This document shows positions 9,801 through 16,939 of a stretch of 39,647 nt of DNA, one piece after another (position 1 is the first letter of the stretch; each line of letters starts with the position of its first letter). Below the pieces are notes generated by a model that searched no databases, was not told the DNA's origin, and saw nothing but the letters and a program-made list of their open reading frames with translations. Made by a program: the position numbers and the translations under genes. The stretch spans positions 1-39,647 of the forward strand of contig CAIKXA010000091.1 of assembly GCA_903831295.1 (NCBI GenBank). Direction: 5' to 3'. The stretch is from an uncultured bacterium. GTDB lineage: Bacteria > Planctomycetota > Phycisphaerae > Phycisphaerales > SM1A02.

Positions 9801-10019
9801 GGCAACGCGCAGGGCGGCACGCGCAGCGCTGAGGAATACGGATACAAGTCCGGAACAATTCTTGGCAGCCCTGGCCACATCCAAGTGAAAGTGGCTCCAG
9901 ACAAGGCCACGGTTGATTTTGTGCGCGCCGCGATTGCTCAGCAATCATCATCTAAAAATAAAGAGGAAAATGGTTTGATCGTGAAGACCTATGACATGAA
10001 ACCCGGCGTGCAAAAATAA
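6861..10019 (+). CDS. exported sulfatase fused to a calcineurin-like metallophosphoesterase
   Basis: A 1052-aa two-enzyme fusion. After a signal peptide (1-24), a sulfatase domain spans about 40-480, with the formylglycine motif C97-T-P-S-R101, GKWHAG (Lys185, His187), STDHG (Asp313, His314) and PLTGSKGSVSEGGIRVPF. The usual N-terminal ADD metal pair is replaced by GEG (ILGEGHGW), as I recall from some planctomycete sulfatases. A Lys/Gly/Asn-rich linker (about 490-580) leads to a fibronectin-like domain of the purple-acid-phosphatase N-terminal type (about 595-685). A metallophosphoesterase follows with D697-x-H699, LGDTF, GNHDGE, IHH and GHDHLY, so all metal-binding motifs are present. A nine-glycine run interrupts the second enzyme. 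The Cys-type motif needs a formylglycine-generating enzyme, encoded at 2877. Substrates unknown; a sulfated and phosphorylated polysaccharide or ester is an inference. Confidence 0.93.
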   Translation: MNTLLCILLVLLQAVAPAKIAFADAEETATNAGKNRSPTTKPNFVFILGEGHGWSSTSVDMDGKYPPSDRVGLTPNLEQLANDGMRFSDFYATCPRCTPSRASFLTGISPAKLHMTYVNEGGVGKREQDGGKGVGEKNAGTDAEAQKYPLMKLIAPTPDMELPDGVKTTGDVMRAAGYATAHFGKWHAGRVDPMKHGFDISDGANTNQGPDRGEAPNPKQSSMITDRGIAFMREQVKAGKPFFLQMSHYGCGSEAEATPESFAETAQLLPKLTGKSLASAAGVRDMDKAVGRVRAALKELGISDNTYIYFSTDHGTPGGGTGRGVGANAPLTGSKGSVSEGGIRVPFIISGPSIKAGAISSVRASGMDVLPTMIDLAGSPLAKSFTPDAKLVVEGGSLKPVLKNSGAGNVSRPNDAIVIHFPHYDLNNGGPASAIFDGDLKLIRHYDNGKVTLFDIVKDPSESKDLSAEMPEKVNSLQARLDAYLKAVDAQMPTTAPTTTDATATGDGQPPTNPPASNGTQGDKKQKKGGGKGGKNNKNETTASVAQNANGGKGGKGNNGANDVSGSASGSEKGPPGSLIARMTAFHTEVPAHEFDIVLMRPTETSITATVSVAAAAEAFIEYWRNGESTKQKTKPIQITPSKVALIELSGLKANTQYSYQLFLKNQSDAAAKPTEEHSFRTRASNGTPFTFTIQADSHLDANMDPKVYEQALCNALTEHPDFHIDLGDTFMTDKRRDFHDAAPQYDAQRYYFGKLCHSAPLFMVLGNHDGEIGSSDTQSDAMGPWSYNMRTQRFPAIINENKADAMYSGRTDMKNGRGANYYAFEWGDALFVVLDPFWQSIEKMRGSGGGGGGGGGKSKKNLEPNDDSWSRTLGKAQYDWLANTLGKSKAKYKFVFIHHLVGGLGGSESRGGVESAPFFEWGGKNADGSEGFAAHRPGWSMPIHNLLVKNGVTAVFHGHDHLYVQSALDGVVYQCVPQPGNAQGGTRSAEEYGYKSGTILGSPGHIQVKVAPDKATVDFVRAAIAQQSSSKNKEENGLIVKTYDMKPGVQK
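9399..9431 (+). repeat. GGN triplet run encoding poly-glycine
   Basis: Gly-Ser followed by nine consecutive Gly codons (ggc, gga and ggt mixed), residues 847-857 of the fusion protein. It lies between the GNHD and IHH motifs of the phosphoesterase domain, so it is probably a surface loop extended by simple-sequence slippage. Confidence 0.8.
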
Positions 10020-10156
10020 TCCAAATCCCTTGAACTTCACGGCATTTTCTGTGATTTAGATAAACTCATCACAACCCCGATCACGATTACGAATATTGGA
10101 ACTTAAACAAATCATCCTGTCCCTTGAATAGTTCAAAGCCGCAAAGGATCATCACC

Positions 10157-12079
10157 ATGATCTCATTTCCAGCCATTCTTATTCTCTTTGCCAACGCCAC
10201 CGCGGCCCATCCGCCGAGTGACCATGCTGATGTTCAAACTTTGGATCAAACCCAAGCGCACAGCCACGGTGAGCGCGACCATAATTCAATTCATGTGTGG
10301 CGAGATGAACGCAATAAACTCGACCTTGAGGGCTGGTTGCTCACAGTGCGTGACAGTGGCGTGACCATTGATTTGCATGATGGTGGCACAGCCACAATTG
10401 CTATGGCTGATTTGAATGATCAGGATCGCGCGCTTGCCCAAGCTCAATTGGCGCGCGTGCGTGCGATGAACCAAAGCGCGAGTCCCATCAATCCATCAAA
10501 CGATCCGTGGCAAGCGACGGTCTACAAACTTTTCGCTCCCAGTGTGAAGACGCGCTGGGATTCGCAGTGGCTTTATGTTGAATCCGACGGACTTCCGCAC
10601 GCGCCACTTGACTTCACCATGATGGTGGGAATTACCGCGTGGCAACAACAAGTGCCGCTGCCACAGAATTACACTGGCACAAATTCATGGCAAATACCGC
10701 TTAAATCCACGCTTGCTGACAAGCCAATTTCCGGGCGCACTCAACTGCGCCGTGGCGCCATTGCGCTTGCGGCCAATGGCATTCCAATTTTCAACGCGCT
10801 CAACAATCGCGGCGTTGATTCATTTTCTATTGGCGAGTTGGACGAGTTCGGCGGGCACTGTGGCCGTGGCGATGACTACCACTATCACGCGGCGCCTCTT
10901 GCTATTCAAAAAGTGGTTGGCCCCAAAAGTCCTATCGCGTTTGCGTTGGATGGGTTCGCCATCTACGGCTTGTATGACCCCAAAGCAAAGGCCGGCGCGC
11001 TGGAATCGTGTCCGCTTGGAAGCACCGATGCGCTTGATGAACTGAATGGACATTTCTGCGCGGTGCCCGCCGGTCAAGGTATTGATAATGGAACTCGCTC
11101 ATACCACTATCACGCGAGCAAGACCTATCCATATATCAATGGCGGCATGCGCGGCAATGTAAAAATGCAAGGCGATGAGATTGTTCCGCAGGCGCATGCG
11201 CAACCATTGCGCCAAGACACCACTCCTTTGCGCGGCGCCAAGATCACTGGCTTCAAACAAACTGCGCCTAAGGCGTGGAAGTTGACCTATGAAGTTGGCG
11301 GCAAGCCAGGCTTTGTGGAGTATTCCGTTGATGCTGCCGGCAAAGTTATTTTTAATTTCACGGGTGTAAACGGGGAAAAAAGCACTGAAACATATTCAGC
11401 CAAAGAAAGTCGCGGTGATGACAAAGGCTCTCAGAAAGATGGACGCCGTGGCAAAGGCGACAAGCCACCACGTGAGGATGGCCCACCACCTCCGCGTGAA
11501 GATGGTCCTCCGCCGCCACGCGAAGATGATGACGCGAATGATCGATCTGGCGCGGGCGAAACTTCATCCACCGCATCCACTCCGCGCGCGGACAATGCGT
11601 TTCCATTTTCCAGTTCGGGGGTGGGAGCGAACGGTTTGCTTGATGCAAAGTTCACCTGCGACGGCGAAAGTTTGTCGCCGCCATTTCAATGGAGCGATCT
11701 GCCTGCAGGAACAAAAAGCCTTGCGTTGACCATGCACCATATTCCGAGGCCTGGCGTGGAGGAACATGTCTACATTGTTACTTGGAACATTCCCGCAACC
11801 ACCAAGTCGCTTGATGCGGGCCAGAAAAATATGGGCACATGGGGAGTAAACACCGTCAACGGCCGAGCCCAATACGCTCCGCCTTGCTCCAAGGGTCCGG
11901 GTGAAAAAATTTATGTGGTCACGCTTTATGCGCTTAGCGGGGAACCAAAACTTCCCGCCAGCGGAAAAGTGACGCGTTCAGATTTGTTGGCTTCTATCAA
12001 GGAAATTACTTTGGGCAGTTCAGCGATTGATCTTCGATACGCACGAACGAGTGGCGCCAGCGCAAAAACGCCAAAATAA
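10157..12079 (+). CDS. exported SHD1 / YHYH / PEBP three-domain protein
   Basis: A TTG at 10124 extends the frame, but the ATG at 10157 has AAGGA 9 bases upstream and begins a good signal peptide (MISFPAILILFANATAAH). The first domain (about 45-100) resembles the SHD1 fold frequent in planctomycetes: a tryptophan, then beta strands ending in IAMADLNDQDRALA. The second is a YHYH domain with two signature sites (GDDYHYHAAP and RSYHYHASKTYPY) and the paired GFAIYG motif. A charged Pro-rich linker with tandem repeats follows. The C-terminal ~150 residues are a PEBP/YbhB-like domain (FTCDGESLSPPFQW, then PPCSKGPGEKIYVVTLYAL). YHYH domains have no established reaction, and the PEBP fold usually binds phospholipid or small anions. 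The gene is 137 bases downstream of the sulfatase fusion, same strand. Confidence 0.88.
   Translation: MISFPAILILFANATAAHPPSDHADVQTLDQTQAHSHGERDHNSIHVWRDERNKLDLEGWLLTVRDSGVTIDLHDGGTATIAMADLNDQDRALAQAQLARVRAMNQSASPINPSNDPWQATVYKLFAPSVKTRWDSQWLYVESDGLPHAPLDFTMMVGITAWQQQVPLPQNYTGTNSWQIPLKSTLADKPISGRTQLRRGAIALAANGIPIFNALNNRGVDSFSIGELDEFGGHCGRGDDYHYHAAPLAIQKVVGPKSPIAFALDGFAIYGLYDPKAKAGALESCPLGSTDALDELNGHFCAVPAGQGIDNGTRSYHYHASKTYPYINGGMRGNVKMQGDEIVPQAHAQPLRQDTTPLRGAKITGFKQTAPKAWKLTYEVGGKPGFVEYSVDAAGKVIFNFTGVNGEKSTETYSAKESRGDDKGSQKDGRRGKGDKPPREDGPPPPREDGPPPPREDDDANDRSGAGETSSTASTPRADNAFPFSSSGVGANGLLDAKFTCDGESLSPPFQWSDLPAGTKSLALTMHHIPRPGVEEHVYIVTWNIPATTKSLDAGQKNMGTWGVNTVNGRAQYAPPCSKGPGEKIYVVTLYALSGEPKLPASGKVTRSDLLASIKEITLGSSAIDLRYARTSGASAKTPK
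11466..11529 (+). repeat. 24-nt tandem repeat encoding PPPPREDG units
   Basis: About two and a half copies of a 24-base unit encode the hydrophilic linker between the YHYH and PEBP domains (PPREDG, PPPPREDG, PPPPREDD). Synonymous differences between copies show the repeat is not brand new. Confidence 0.75.
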
Positions 12080-12209
12080 CCTTATTGAATCGGCATTCCA
12101 TTGCCATTCGTTCATGTTCAGCGGGGTGATCCGCTGTGCTGTGTTACGTTTATCAAGAAGGAAAGTACGCTTAAACTTAGAACTTGAACAACCATAACCC
12201 AATGCAATC

Positions 12210-13268
12210 ATGAAAATTTTAATTCTTGGCGGCACATCTTTTCTTGGACCCGCAATTGTTGAAAGCGCAACGGCGCGCGGATGGACCGTGACGTTGTTCA
12301 ATCGCGGTAAAACAAATCCTGGCATGTTCAAAGATATTGAGCAGATCCATGGTGATCGAGATCCCAACAAAGCGCCAGGCCTAGAGCCCTTGGCCGCCGC
12401 AATTCGCGGAGGTAGAACTTGGGACGCGGTTATTGATACAAGCGCTTTTGTTCCCCGCATCACGCGTGCAAGCGCTGAATTGCTGAAGCCCGCCGCGCGC
12501 CAATATATTTTGGTCACAACTCTAAATGTGTACGCGGACCCACTGCCTGTGCATGCGGATGAATCAGCTCCGCTTGCGGCGGATCCGCAAGTGATTGATG
12601 AAAAATTATCCAATGAAACATACGGTCCTCTCAAGGCCGCATGCGAGCGCGCGTTGACCGCCGTGTATGCGGATCGCGCAACCATGTTGCGGCCAGGTTT
12701 GATTGTTGGGCCTGGTGATCCAACCGACCGATTCACCTATTGGCCCGCGCGTTTACAGCGCGGTGGCGAAGTGTTGATTCCCAATTCAAAAAATCCGTGG
12801 GGCAGCGAGACGTCATTCATTGACGCGCGCGATTTAGCGGATTTTGCCTGTGTTTGTGCGCAGAACGGCCACGGCGGGGCTTTCAATTGCGCGGGCCCGG
12901 ACGGGACGCTCACCTTTGATGGATTTGTTTTTGGCTGCCGCGGCGCGTTTGGAAATCATGTCGAATTTGTTCCCGCGGATGATGATTGGTTGCTGGAGCA
13001 ACAAGTGCAACCTTGGATGGGCATGCCGCTGTGGATACCCGCTTCCATGGCCGCCGAAGCGCCAATGGGCGGCATCAACCGCCGCAAGGCCATTGAGCAA
13101 GGATTGAAATTTCGTCCTTTAGCGCAAACTGCTCGCGACACTGCGGACTGGTTCCTGAAAACAAAACCAGATTTTGATTTCGGCGCCAAGCCTGGAGCGC
13201 CAGGAATAAGCCGCGCACGCGAAGCGGAATTGATCGCCGCTTGGAAAGCTCATTCTAAACTTAAATGA
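12210..13268 (+). CDS. NAD-dependent epimerase/dehydratase family protein (extended SDR)
   Basis: Rossmann-fold protein with the nucleotide-binding motif ILGGTSFLG at residues 4-12 and a YxxxK pair (YGPLK) for catalysis. The GGTxFxG form of the glycine motif and the 352-aa length place it with SDR proteins annotated as NAD-dependent epimerases or reductases of unknown substrate, relatives of plant CSP41 and isoflavone reductases. The start ATG at 12210 is right at the first strand of the fold, so no signal peptide is present and the protein is cytosolic. It stands alone, with unrelated genes on both sides, so its substrate cannot be inferred from context. Confidence 0.88.
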   Translation: MKILILGGTSFLGPAIVESATARGWTVTLFNRGKTNPGMFKDIEQIHGDRDPNKAPGLEPLAAAIRGGRTWDAVIDTSAFVPRITRASAELLKPAARQYILVTTLNVYADPLPVHADESAPLAADPQVIDEKLSNETYGPLKAACERALTAVYADRATMLRPGLIVGPGDPTDRFTYWPARLQRGGEVLIPNSKNPWGSETSFIDARDLADFACVCAQNGHGGAFNCAGPDGTLTFDGFVFGCRGAFGNHVEFVPADDDWLLEQQVQPWMGMPLWIPASMAAEAPMGGINRRKAIEQGLKFRPLAQTARDTADWFLKTKPDFDFGAKPGAPGISRAREAELIAAWKAHSKLK

Positions 13269-13389
13269 GCGCTCGAATTTCAAATTAAAACTTGTCAACA
13301 GTTCACCGTTGCTTTACGCCACATCAGCGCCGCGCAGGGCAACATCTTCAACTGCGCTCCGTGCATTTCATCTTCTATCATTGCCCTAT

Positions 13390-14007
13390 ATGAGTTTCGC
13401 GCAACAAATAGCTTTTCGAAACGCCACGCTCGCCGATGTGTCGGCTGTGGTTTTCTTGGTGGAGAGCGCATATCGCGGCGATGCCAGCCGCGCAGGTTGG
13501 ACCACTGAAGCAGATATTTTAGATGGTCAACGCACTGACGAAATTGAAATTCGAGAAATCATTTGCGGCGCCCATTCAAGGATTCGCCTAGCGGAGCAAA
13601 GTTCTGCGGGCGTCCAAATTCTCGATCAGGATCAATTCCACACGCCTTCGCAAGAGCGCGCATTGCCCCAGGCCGCGGCGCTTGTTGGATGTGTGCGCAT
13701 AGAAAACGCGGGAGACGCGGGCTATATCGGCATGGTGTCCGTACTCCCAACGTTGCAGAGCGCTGGCATTGGTCGGCAACTGTTACATGAAGCCGAGCGA
13801 GTGATCCGCGATGAGTTGCGCTTGCCGCGCGCTCGCATGACTGTGATTGGCCAGCGCGACATATTGATCGCGTGGTACCAACGCCGCGGCTATTCGCTGA
13901 CGGGCAAGCAGGAAAAATTCCCATATGGTCAACCTCGCGCCGGAACGCCGCGTCGCGATGATTTATATTTTGAGGTGCTTGAAAAGTCGCTGTCCACCAA
14001 TCCCTAA
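13390..14007 (+). CDS. GNAT-family N-acetyltransferase
   Basis: The frame is open from 13309, but the ATG at 13390 (MSFAQQIAFRNATLADV) fits the first strand of the GNAT fold and is the preferred start, giving 205 aa. The acetyl-CoA binding region is seen at GYIGMVSVLPTLQSAGIGRQLLHEAE, where the Q/R-x-x-G-x-G/A loop reads QSAGIGR. The C-terminal strand and helix end in the usual WYQRRGYSLTGK. An insertion of roughly 30 residues between the first helices and the central strands is slightly longer than usual. Substrate unknown. It follows the SDR gene after about 120 bases on the same strand. Confidence 0.85.
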   Translation: MSFAQQIAFRNATLADVSAVVFLVESAYRGDASRAGWTTEADILDGQRTDEIEIREIICGAHSRIRLAEQSSAGVQILDQDQFHTPSQERALPQAAALVGCVRIENAGDAGYIGMVSVLPTLQSAGIGRQLLHEAERVIRDELRLPRARMTVIGQRDILIAWYQRRGYSLTGKQEKFPYGQPRAGTPRRDDLYFEVLEKSLSTNP

Positions 14008-14123
14008 GTATCTATCTCCACGCCTTTGTTTGCGCTTGAAATATTGCACAATCCATCCATTTCCAAGACACGGTGAACTCACCCGCATCCAACTAAAAAA
14101 TAAACAGTTACAAAAATAAATCA

Positions 14124-14145
14124 CCCCGCGCAACAAGCCGCGGGG
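14124..14145. terminator. intrinsic terminator serving the EF-hand gene, possibly bidirectional
   Basis: A perfect 7-bp GC-rich stem (CCCCGCG / CGCGGGG) with an 8-base loop lies between the convergent GNAT and EF-hand genes. On the minus strand it is followed by a T-rich stretch (TGATTTATTTTTG), which fits termination of the EF-hand gene. Confidence 0.75.
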
Positions 14146-14170
14146 TATGAATCACATTGTGATTTAAAAT

Positions 14171-15028
14171 TTATTTTGGTGAGTTTGTTGGCGCGGCTGG
14201 AACTGTTGGAGCAGTTGGAGCTTTGGGTGCTGTTGAAGTTGCTGGCGCACGCTCGCCCTTCTCACTCTTCTCGCCCTTCTCCTCATTCTCCTCATTCTCC
14301 TGGGGTCTGAACATTTCGTGTCCTTCTTCCTCCTCGGCGTCAAGCTTGGAAACCAATTCCTTGGCACCTGCGGCATCGCCACGAATCACCGCATTCTCAA
14401 GCGCGATCGCAACAGTTAAACTCGCGAGCAATTGTGAGCGCATGTCGGATTCAAACTTCGCCGTGTCAGTGCCGTACTTCTCCTTGGCTTGCGGTGCCAT
14501 CTTCACTGTGGAAATCATTCCCTTAGCGGCCAACAAGCCGACTTGAACCATTTGAATACTCGCCAAATCCTGCGCCTTGCCAGCGGGATCAAAGGTTGAT
14601 TTTTCGAGCGCTTTAAATCCGCGATTCGTTTGCTTCATGGCGCCTTCAAAATTCTGCGCTCCGCCGCCGCTTCCCCGACGCGACTCCCGACTCGCCATCA
14701 TCTTTGAAAATGCCAGAACTTCACTCTCATCAAGCAATCCATCATGGTTGGTATCCATTGCTTCGAAGGCCTGACGCAATTGCTGGGGCAATTCATCTTG
14801 GCTTAACTTGCCATCTCCATTTTTATCGTCTTGTAAAAGTCGCTTGGCAATTTGCTCTGGAGTTTTTGGCTCCGAGGCACTGGGCCTTGCAACTGGGTTG
14901 CTGGCTGAAGGCGCCGTTGGATTTTCAGAAGGATTCGCCGCTGGATTGACTGGCGGATTTGTAGGCGGGGATTGCGCCAAAGAAATATTGCAAACAAAAA
15001 GAAAGGCCGCGATGGTGTATTTTTTCAT
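14171..15028 (-). CDS. exported EF-hand calcium-binding protein
   Basis: A 285-aa protein starting with a signal peptide (MKKYTIAAFLFVCNISLAQS), then a Pro/Ala/Asn-rich linker. An EF-hand pair follows at about 90-125: DDKNGDGKLSQDEL and DTNHDGLLDESEV. Both loops have Asp at positions 1, 3 and 5, Gly at 6 and Glu at 12, so both should bind calcium. The middle part is helical. The tail is low-complexity: Glu-rich (ENEENEEKGEKSEKGE), then Ala/Pro/Thr-rich. This layout is common in planctomycete exported proteins of unknown role. The ATG at 15028 is the only sensible start. Confidence 0.88.
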   Translation of the reverse strand: MKKYTIAAFLFVCNISLAQSPPTNPPVNPAANPSENPTAPSASNPVARPSASEPKTPEQIAKRLLQDDKNGDGKLSQDELPQQLRQAFEAMDTNHDGLLDESEVLAFSKMMASRESRRGSGGGAQNFEGAMKQTNRGFKALEKSTFDPAGKAQDLASIQMVQVGLLAAKGMISTVKMAPQAKEKYGTDTAKFESDMRSQLLASLTVAIALENAVIRGDAAGAKELVSKLDAEEEEGHEMFRPQENEENEEKGEKSEKGERAPATSTAPKAPTAPTVPAAPTNSPK

Positions 15029-15101
15029 AGAAACAAAATCTTACCAATCTTTCAATCGCAAGTGCTTGGCGAAAGTCATGTCGCCACATGCCACGGATTT
15101 T

Positions 15102-16217
15102 TTAACGACGACTTCGAATGGCCCACACCAACACCACGGTTTGCGCAAAAAAACCACACGCCACCAAGATGGCAAGTTTCCATTTAAATTCCACAAGTTC
15201 TTCCAGTGATTTCAAAGGCCGCAATCCTTGCAATTCCTGCAAACTCTTGATGTCTTCAAGATTTTTTAATTCTTGTAGCGCCTGTAATTGATCAAGCCCC
15301 TTCAGTTCCTTTAAATCCTTCATGGCCTGCAGATTTTTCAACTCCTCCAACCGCTTGAGCTCTTGAAGCCCTTGCAACTCGCGTAATTCCTTCAGTTGCG
15401 CCGCCATCTGCGCAATGTTGGCGCGCATCTCCACAACAATCGGCTCGTTCAACGTCATCAACATGGCGCGGCGCGCGCGCAACTCCACGGCTTGAGGCAA
15501 TATTCCCAAAATAACAGATGCCTTCTCAGCAGCCAAATTCATGTCATGCAGTTCGCTTATGCCGCGCTCAAATAAACCGTTGTCGTCAAACTGAAGAAAG
15601 GATGAATCAATTTGAATGCCAACCGGCTCCTTGAACTTGGTGGTCAGCAGTTCATTCACCTTCATCAGGTCAGCCGCGGGGGTCCAAGTTGTTTGCGCGT
15701 CCTCGTCTATCGCTTTCTGAATCTGCACTTGCACTTGCGGCTCCAGCCATTTTGCTCCCAAATGATTTAAATCTTCCATGATGGAGGCCATGGTTTGAAT
15801 CATGGGATCAAGCGATGGATATGGCCCCTTCTTTGCCATGATTTTCATGGTCTGTTCAATTGAGTGCGTGATGATGATCAGGTCCGCCAACCCCACGCGC
15901 GGATCAGAAACCCAGACCCGAGTAGTGGCGTAAATACCGGCGCCAGCGGCGATGTTGAGAATGTATTCACGAATTTGCGGATCCTTGATATCGCGCAACG
16001 CCAAATCGCAATCCAATGGAACGACAACTGAAATCTGTCTAGCGATTGGCACTAGGTCATCACGAAGTGTCCAAAACAGCTTTTGCTGATCCAAATATGT
16101 CTGCAATTTTGCGGTTTTTTCGTTGGGAGTCAGCTTGGACTGGCCACTTTGACAACCACAACAAAGCCATATCAGCGCGCCCGTAAGCGCGAGCAGAAAT
16201 ATATTTTTTCTAAGCAT
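15102..16217 (-). CDS. lipoprotein with 24 xxL triplet repeats and a C-terminal membrane anchor
   Basis: The ATG at 16217 (MLRKNIFLLALTGALIWLCC) is preferred over the ATG at 16235 because it starts a compact lipoprotein signal; lipidation is likely at one of the Cys residues of LCCGCQSG. The central ~260 residues are helical and match nothing I recognise. Near the C-terminus, 24 consecutive triplets each place Leu (or Ile, Met, Phe) at the third position, as in LKELRELQGLQELKRL. A hydrophobic helix (LAILVACGFFAQTVVLVWAI) and a short basic tail (RSRR) follow, typical of a membrane anchor with a cytoplasmic positive end. The protein could thus be fixed to membrane at both ends, perhaps spanning the periplasm. 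It is divergent from the H-NOX operon. Function unknown. Confidence 0.85.
   Translation of the reverse strand: MLRKNIFLLALTGALIWLCCGCQSGQSKLTPNEKTAKLQTYLDQQKLFWTLRDDLVPIARQISVVVPLDCDLALRDIKDPQIREYILNIAAGAGIYATTRVWVSDPRVGLADLIIITHSIEQTMKIMAKKGPYPSLDPMIQTMASIMEDLNHLGAKWLEPQVQVQIQKAIDEDAQTTWTPAADLMKVNELLTTKFKEPVGIQIDSSFLQFDDNGLFERGISELHDMNLAAEKASVILGILPQAVELRARRAMLMTLNEPIVVEMRANIAQMAAQLKELRELQGLQELKRLEELKNLQAMKDLKELKGLDQLQALQELKNLEDIKSLQELQGLRPLKSLEELVEFKWKLAILVACGFFAQTVVLVWAIRSRR
15186..15401 (-). repeat. array of 24 three-residue xxL repeats (9-nt units)
   Basis: Residues 279-350 counted from the longer start (273-344 from the preferred one) form 24 unbroken triplets ending in Leu, with one Met, one Ile and a terminal Phe. 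The polar positions vary among K, E, Q, D, R, N, G and S. One triplet, R-P-L, contains a proline. At DNA level the 9-base units have diverged in sequence, so the pattern is held by selection on the protein. Confidence 0.92.
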
Positions 16218-16299
16218 GATCGAATAATAAGACAAATTCCATACAAAAGAACACGGGCATGTTGTTCACATCCCCACAGAACTATTTGCGCTTGTGTCA

Positions 16300-16327
16300 T
16301 TGCGCCTAGTATCAATTTTACTATTAT
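16300..16327 (+). promoter_or_regulatory. candidate promoter of the H-NOX operon
   Basis: TTGCGC and TATTAT are separated by 16 bases, upstream of the H-NOX start at 16379 in the 161-base divergent region. It is a moderate match to the sigma-70 consensus; other pairings nearby are possible. Confidence 0.35.
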
Positions 16328-16378
16328 TTTAATACGCACATTGAATTGCATATTCCACTTTTTGAACAGGAGCCTGTC

Positions 16379-16939
16379 ATGTACGGAATGGTAAACAAAT
16401 CGGTGCAAGAACTTGTCACGATCAATTTTGGCGTTGACAAGTGGGAAGCGATCAAGAAAAAAGCGGGCGTGACGGTAGAGACTTTCATCAGCAATGAGAG
16501 TTACCCCGACGCTATGACCTATGGACTGATTGGCGCGGCCACTGAAGTGCTGGGCATGAGCGCTGACGAAATTCTTTTCGCGTTTGGTGAGTTTTGGGTT
16601 CTAAACACGGCGCGCAAGGACTACGGTGATTTGCTCAGTTCCGCCGGCCGCAATATGCCGGAGTTCCTTGATTACCTTCCAACGTTCCACACTCGCGTGG
16701 CGCTCATTTTTCCGCATCTCAAGCCTCCGCGCTTTGAGACCTCCGATCGGCAAGACGATCGCATCACCATGCACTACTTCAGCCACCGTCCTGGCTTGTC
16801 GGTTTTTGTGCGAGGGCTCTTCAGTGGCGTTGCGAAACTGTACGACACGCCAGCGCAGATTACGCAGACCAAATTTAAAGACAAAGGCGCTGATCACGAT
16901 GAATTCGTTGTGACTTGGGGCGCAGTGGATCAAAAATGA
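16379..16939 (+). CDS. H-NOX haem nitric-oxide sensor
   Basis: Stand-alone haem NO-binding protein of 186 aa, the usual length. The proximal haem ligand is His104 (LPTFHTRVALIFPHLKPP), and the propionate-binding YxSxR motif is Tyr133-Ser135-Arg137 (YFSHR). The conserved proline contacting the haem is in KPPRF. The position of the distal Tyr140 of the Thermoanaerobacter O2-binding H-NOX aligns with Val142 here, so a distal hydrogen-bond donor is missing and selectivity for NO over O2 is expected. AGGAG at 16367-16371 lies seven bases before the ATG at 16379, which fixes the start over the longer frame from 16346. Its stop overlaps the kinase start by four bases (ATGA), so the two are translationally coupled. 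Confidence 0.95.
   Translation: MYGMVNKSVQELVTINFGVDKWEAIKKKAGVTVETFISNESYPDAMTYGLIGAATEVLGMSADEILFAFGEFWVLNTARKDYGDLLSSAGRNMPEFLDYLPTFHTRVALIFPHLKPPRFETSDRQDDRITMHYFSHRPGLSVFVRGLFSGVAKLYDTPAQITQTKFKDKGADHDEFVVTWGAVDQK

Noticed and set aside
12119..12136. Hairpin CAGCGG-N6-CCGCTG after the YHYH gene as a terminator
   Set aside because: The stem is only 6 bp and the following bases (TGCTGTGTTACG) hold no T-run.
14150..14164. Palindrome AATCACA-T-TGTGATT as a CRP/FNR-type site
   Set aside because: It lies between two convergent 3' ends, beside a terminator, with no promoter to control, and half-site spacing and orientation differ from TGTGA-N6-TCACA.
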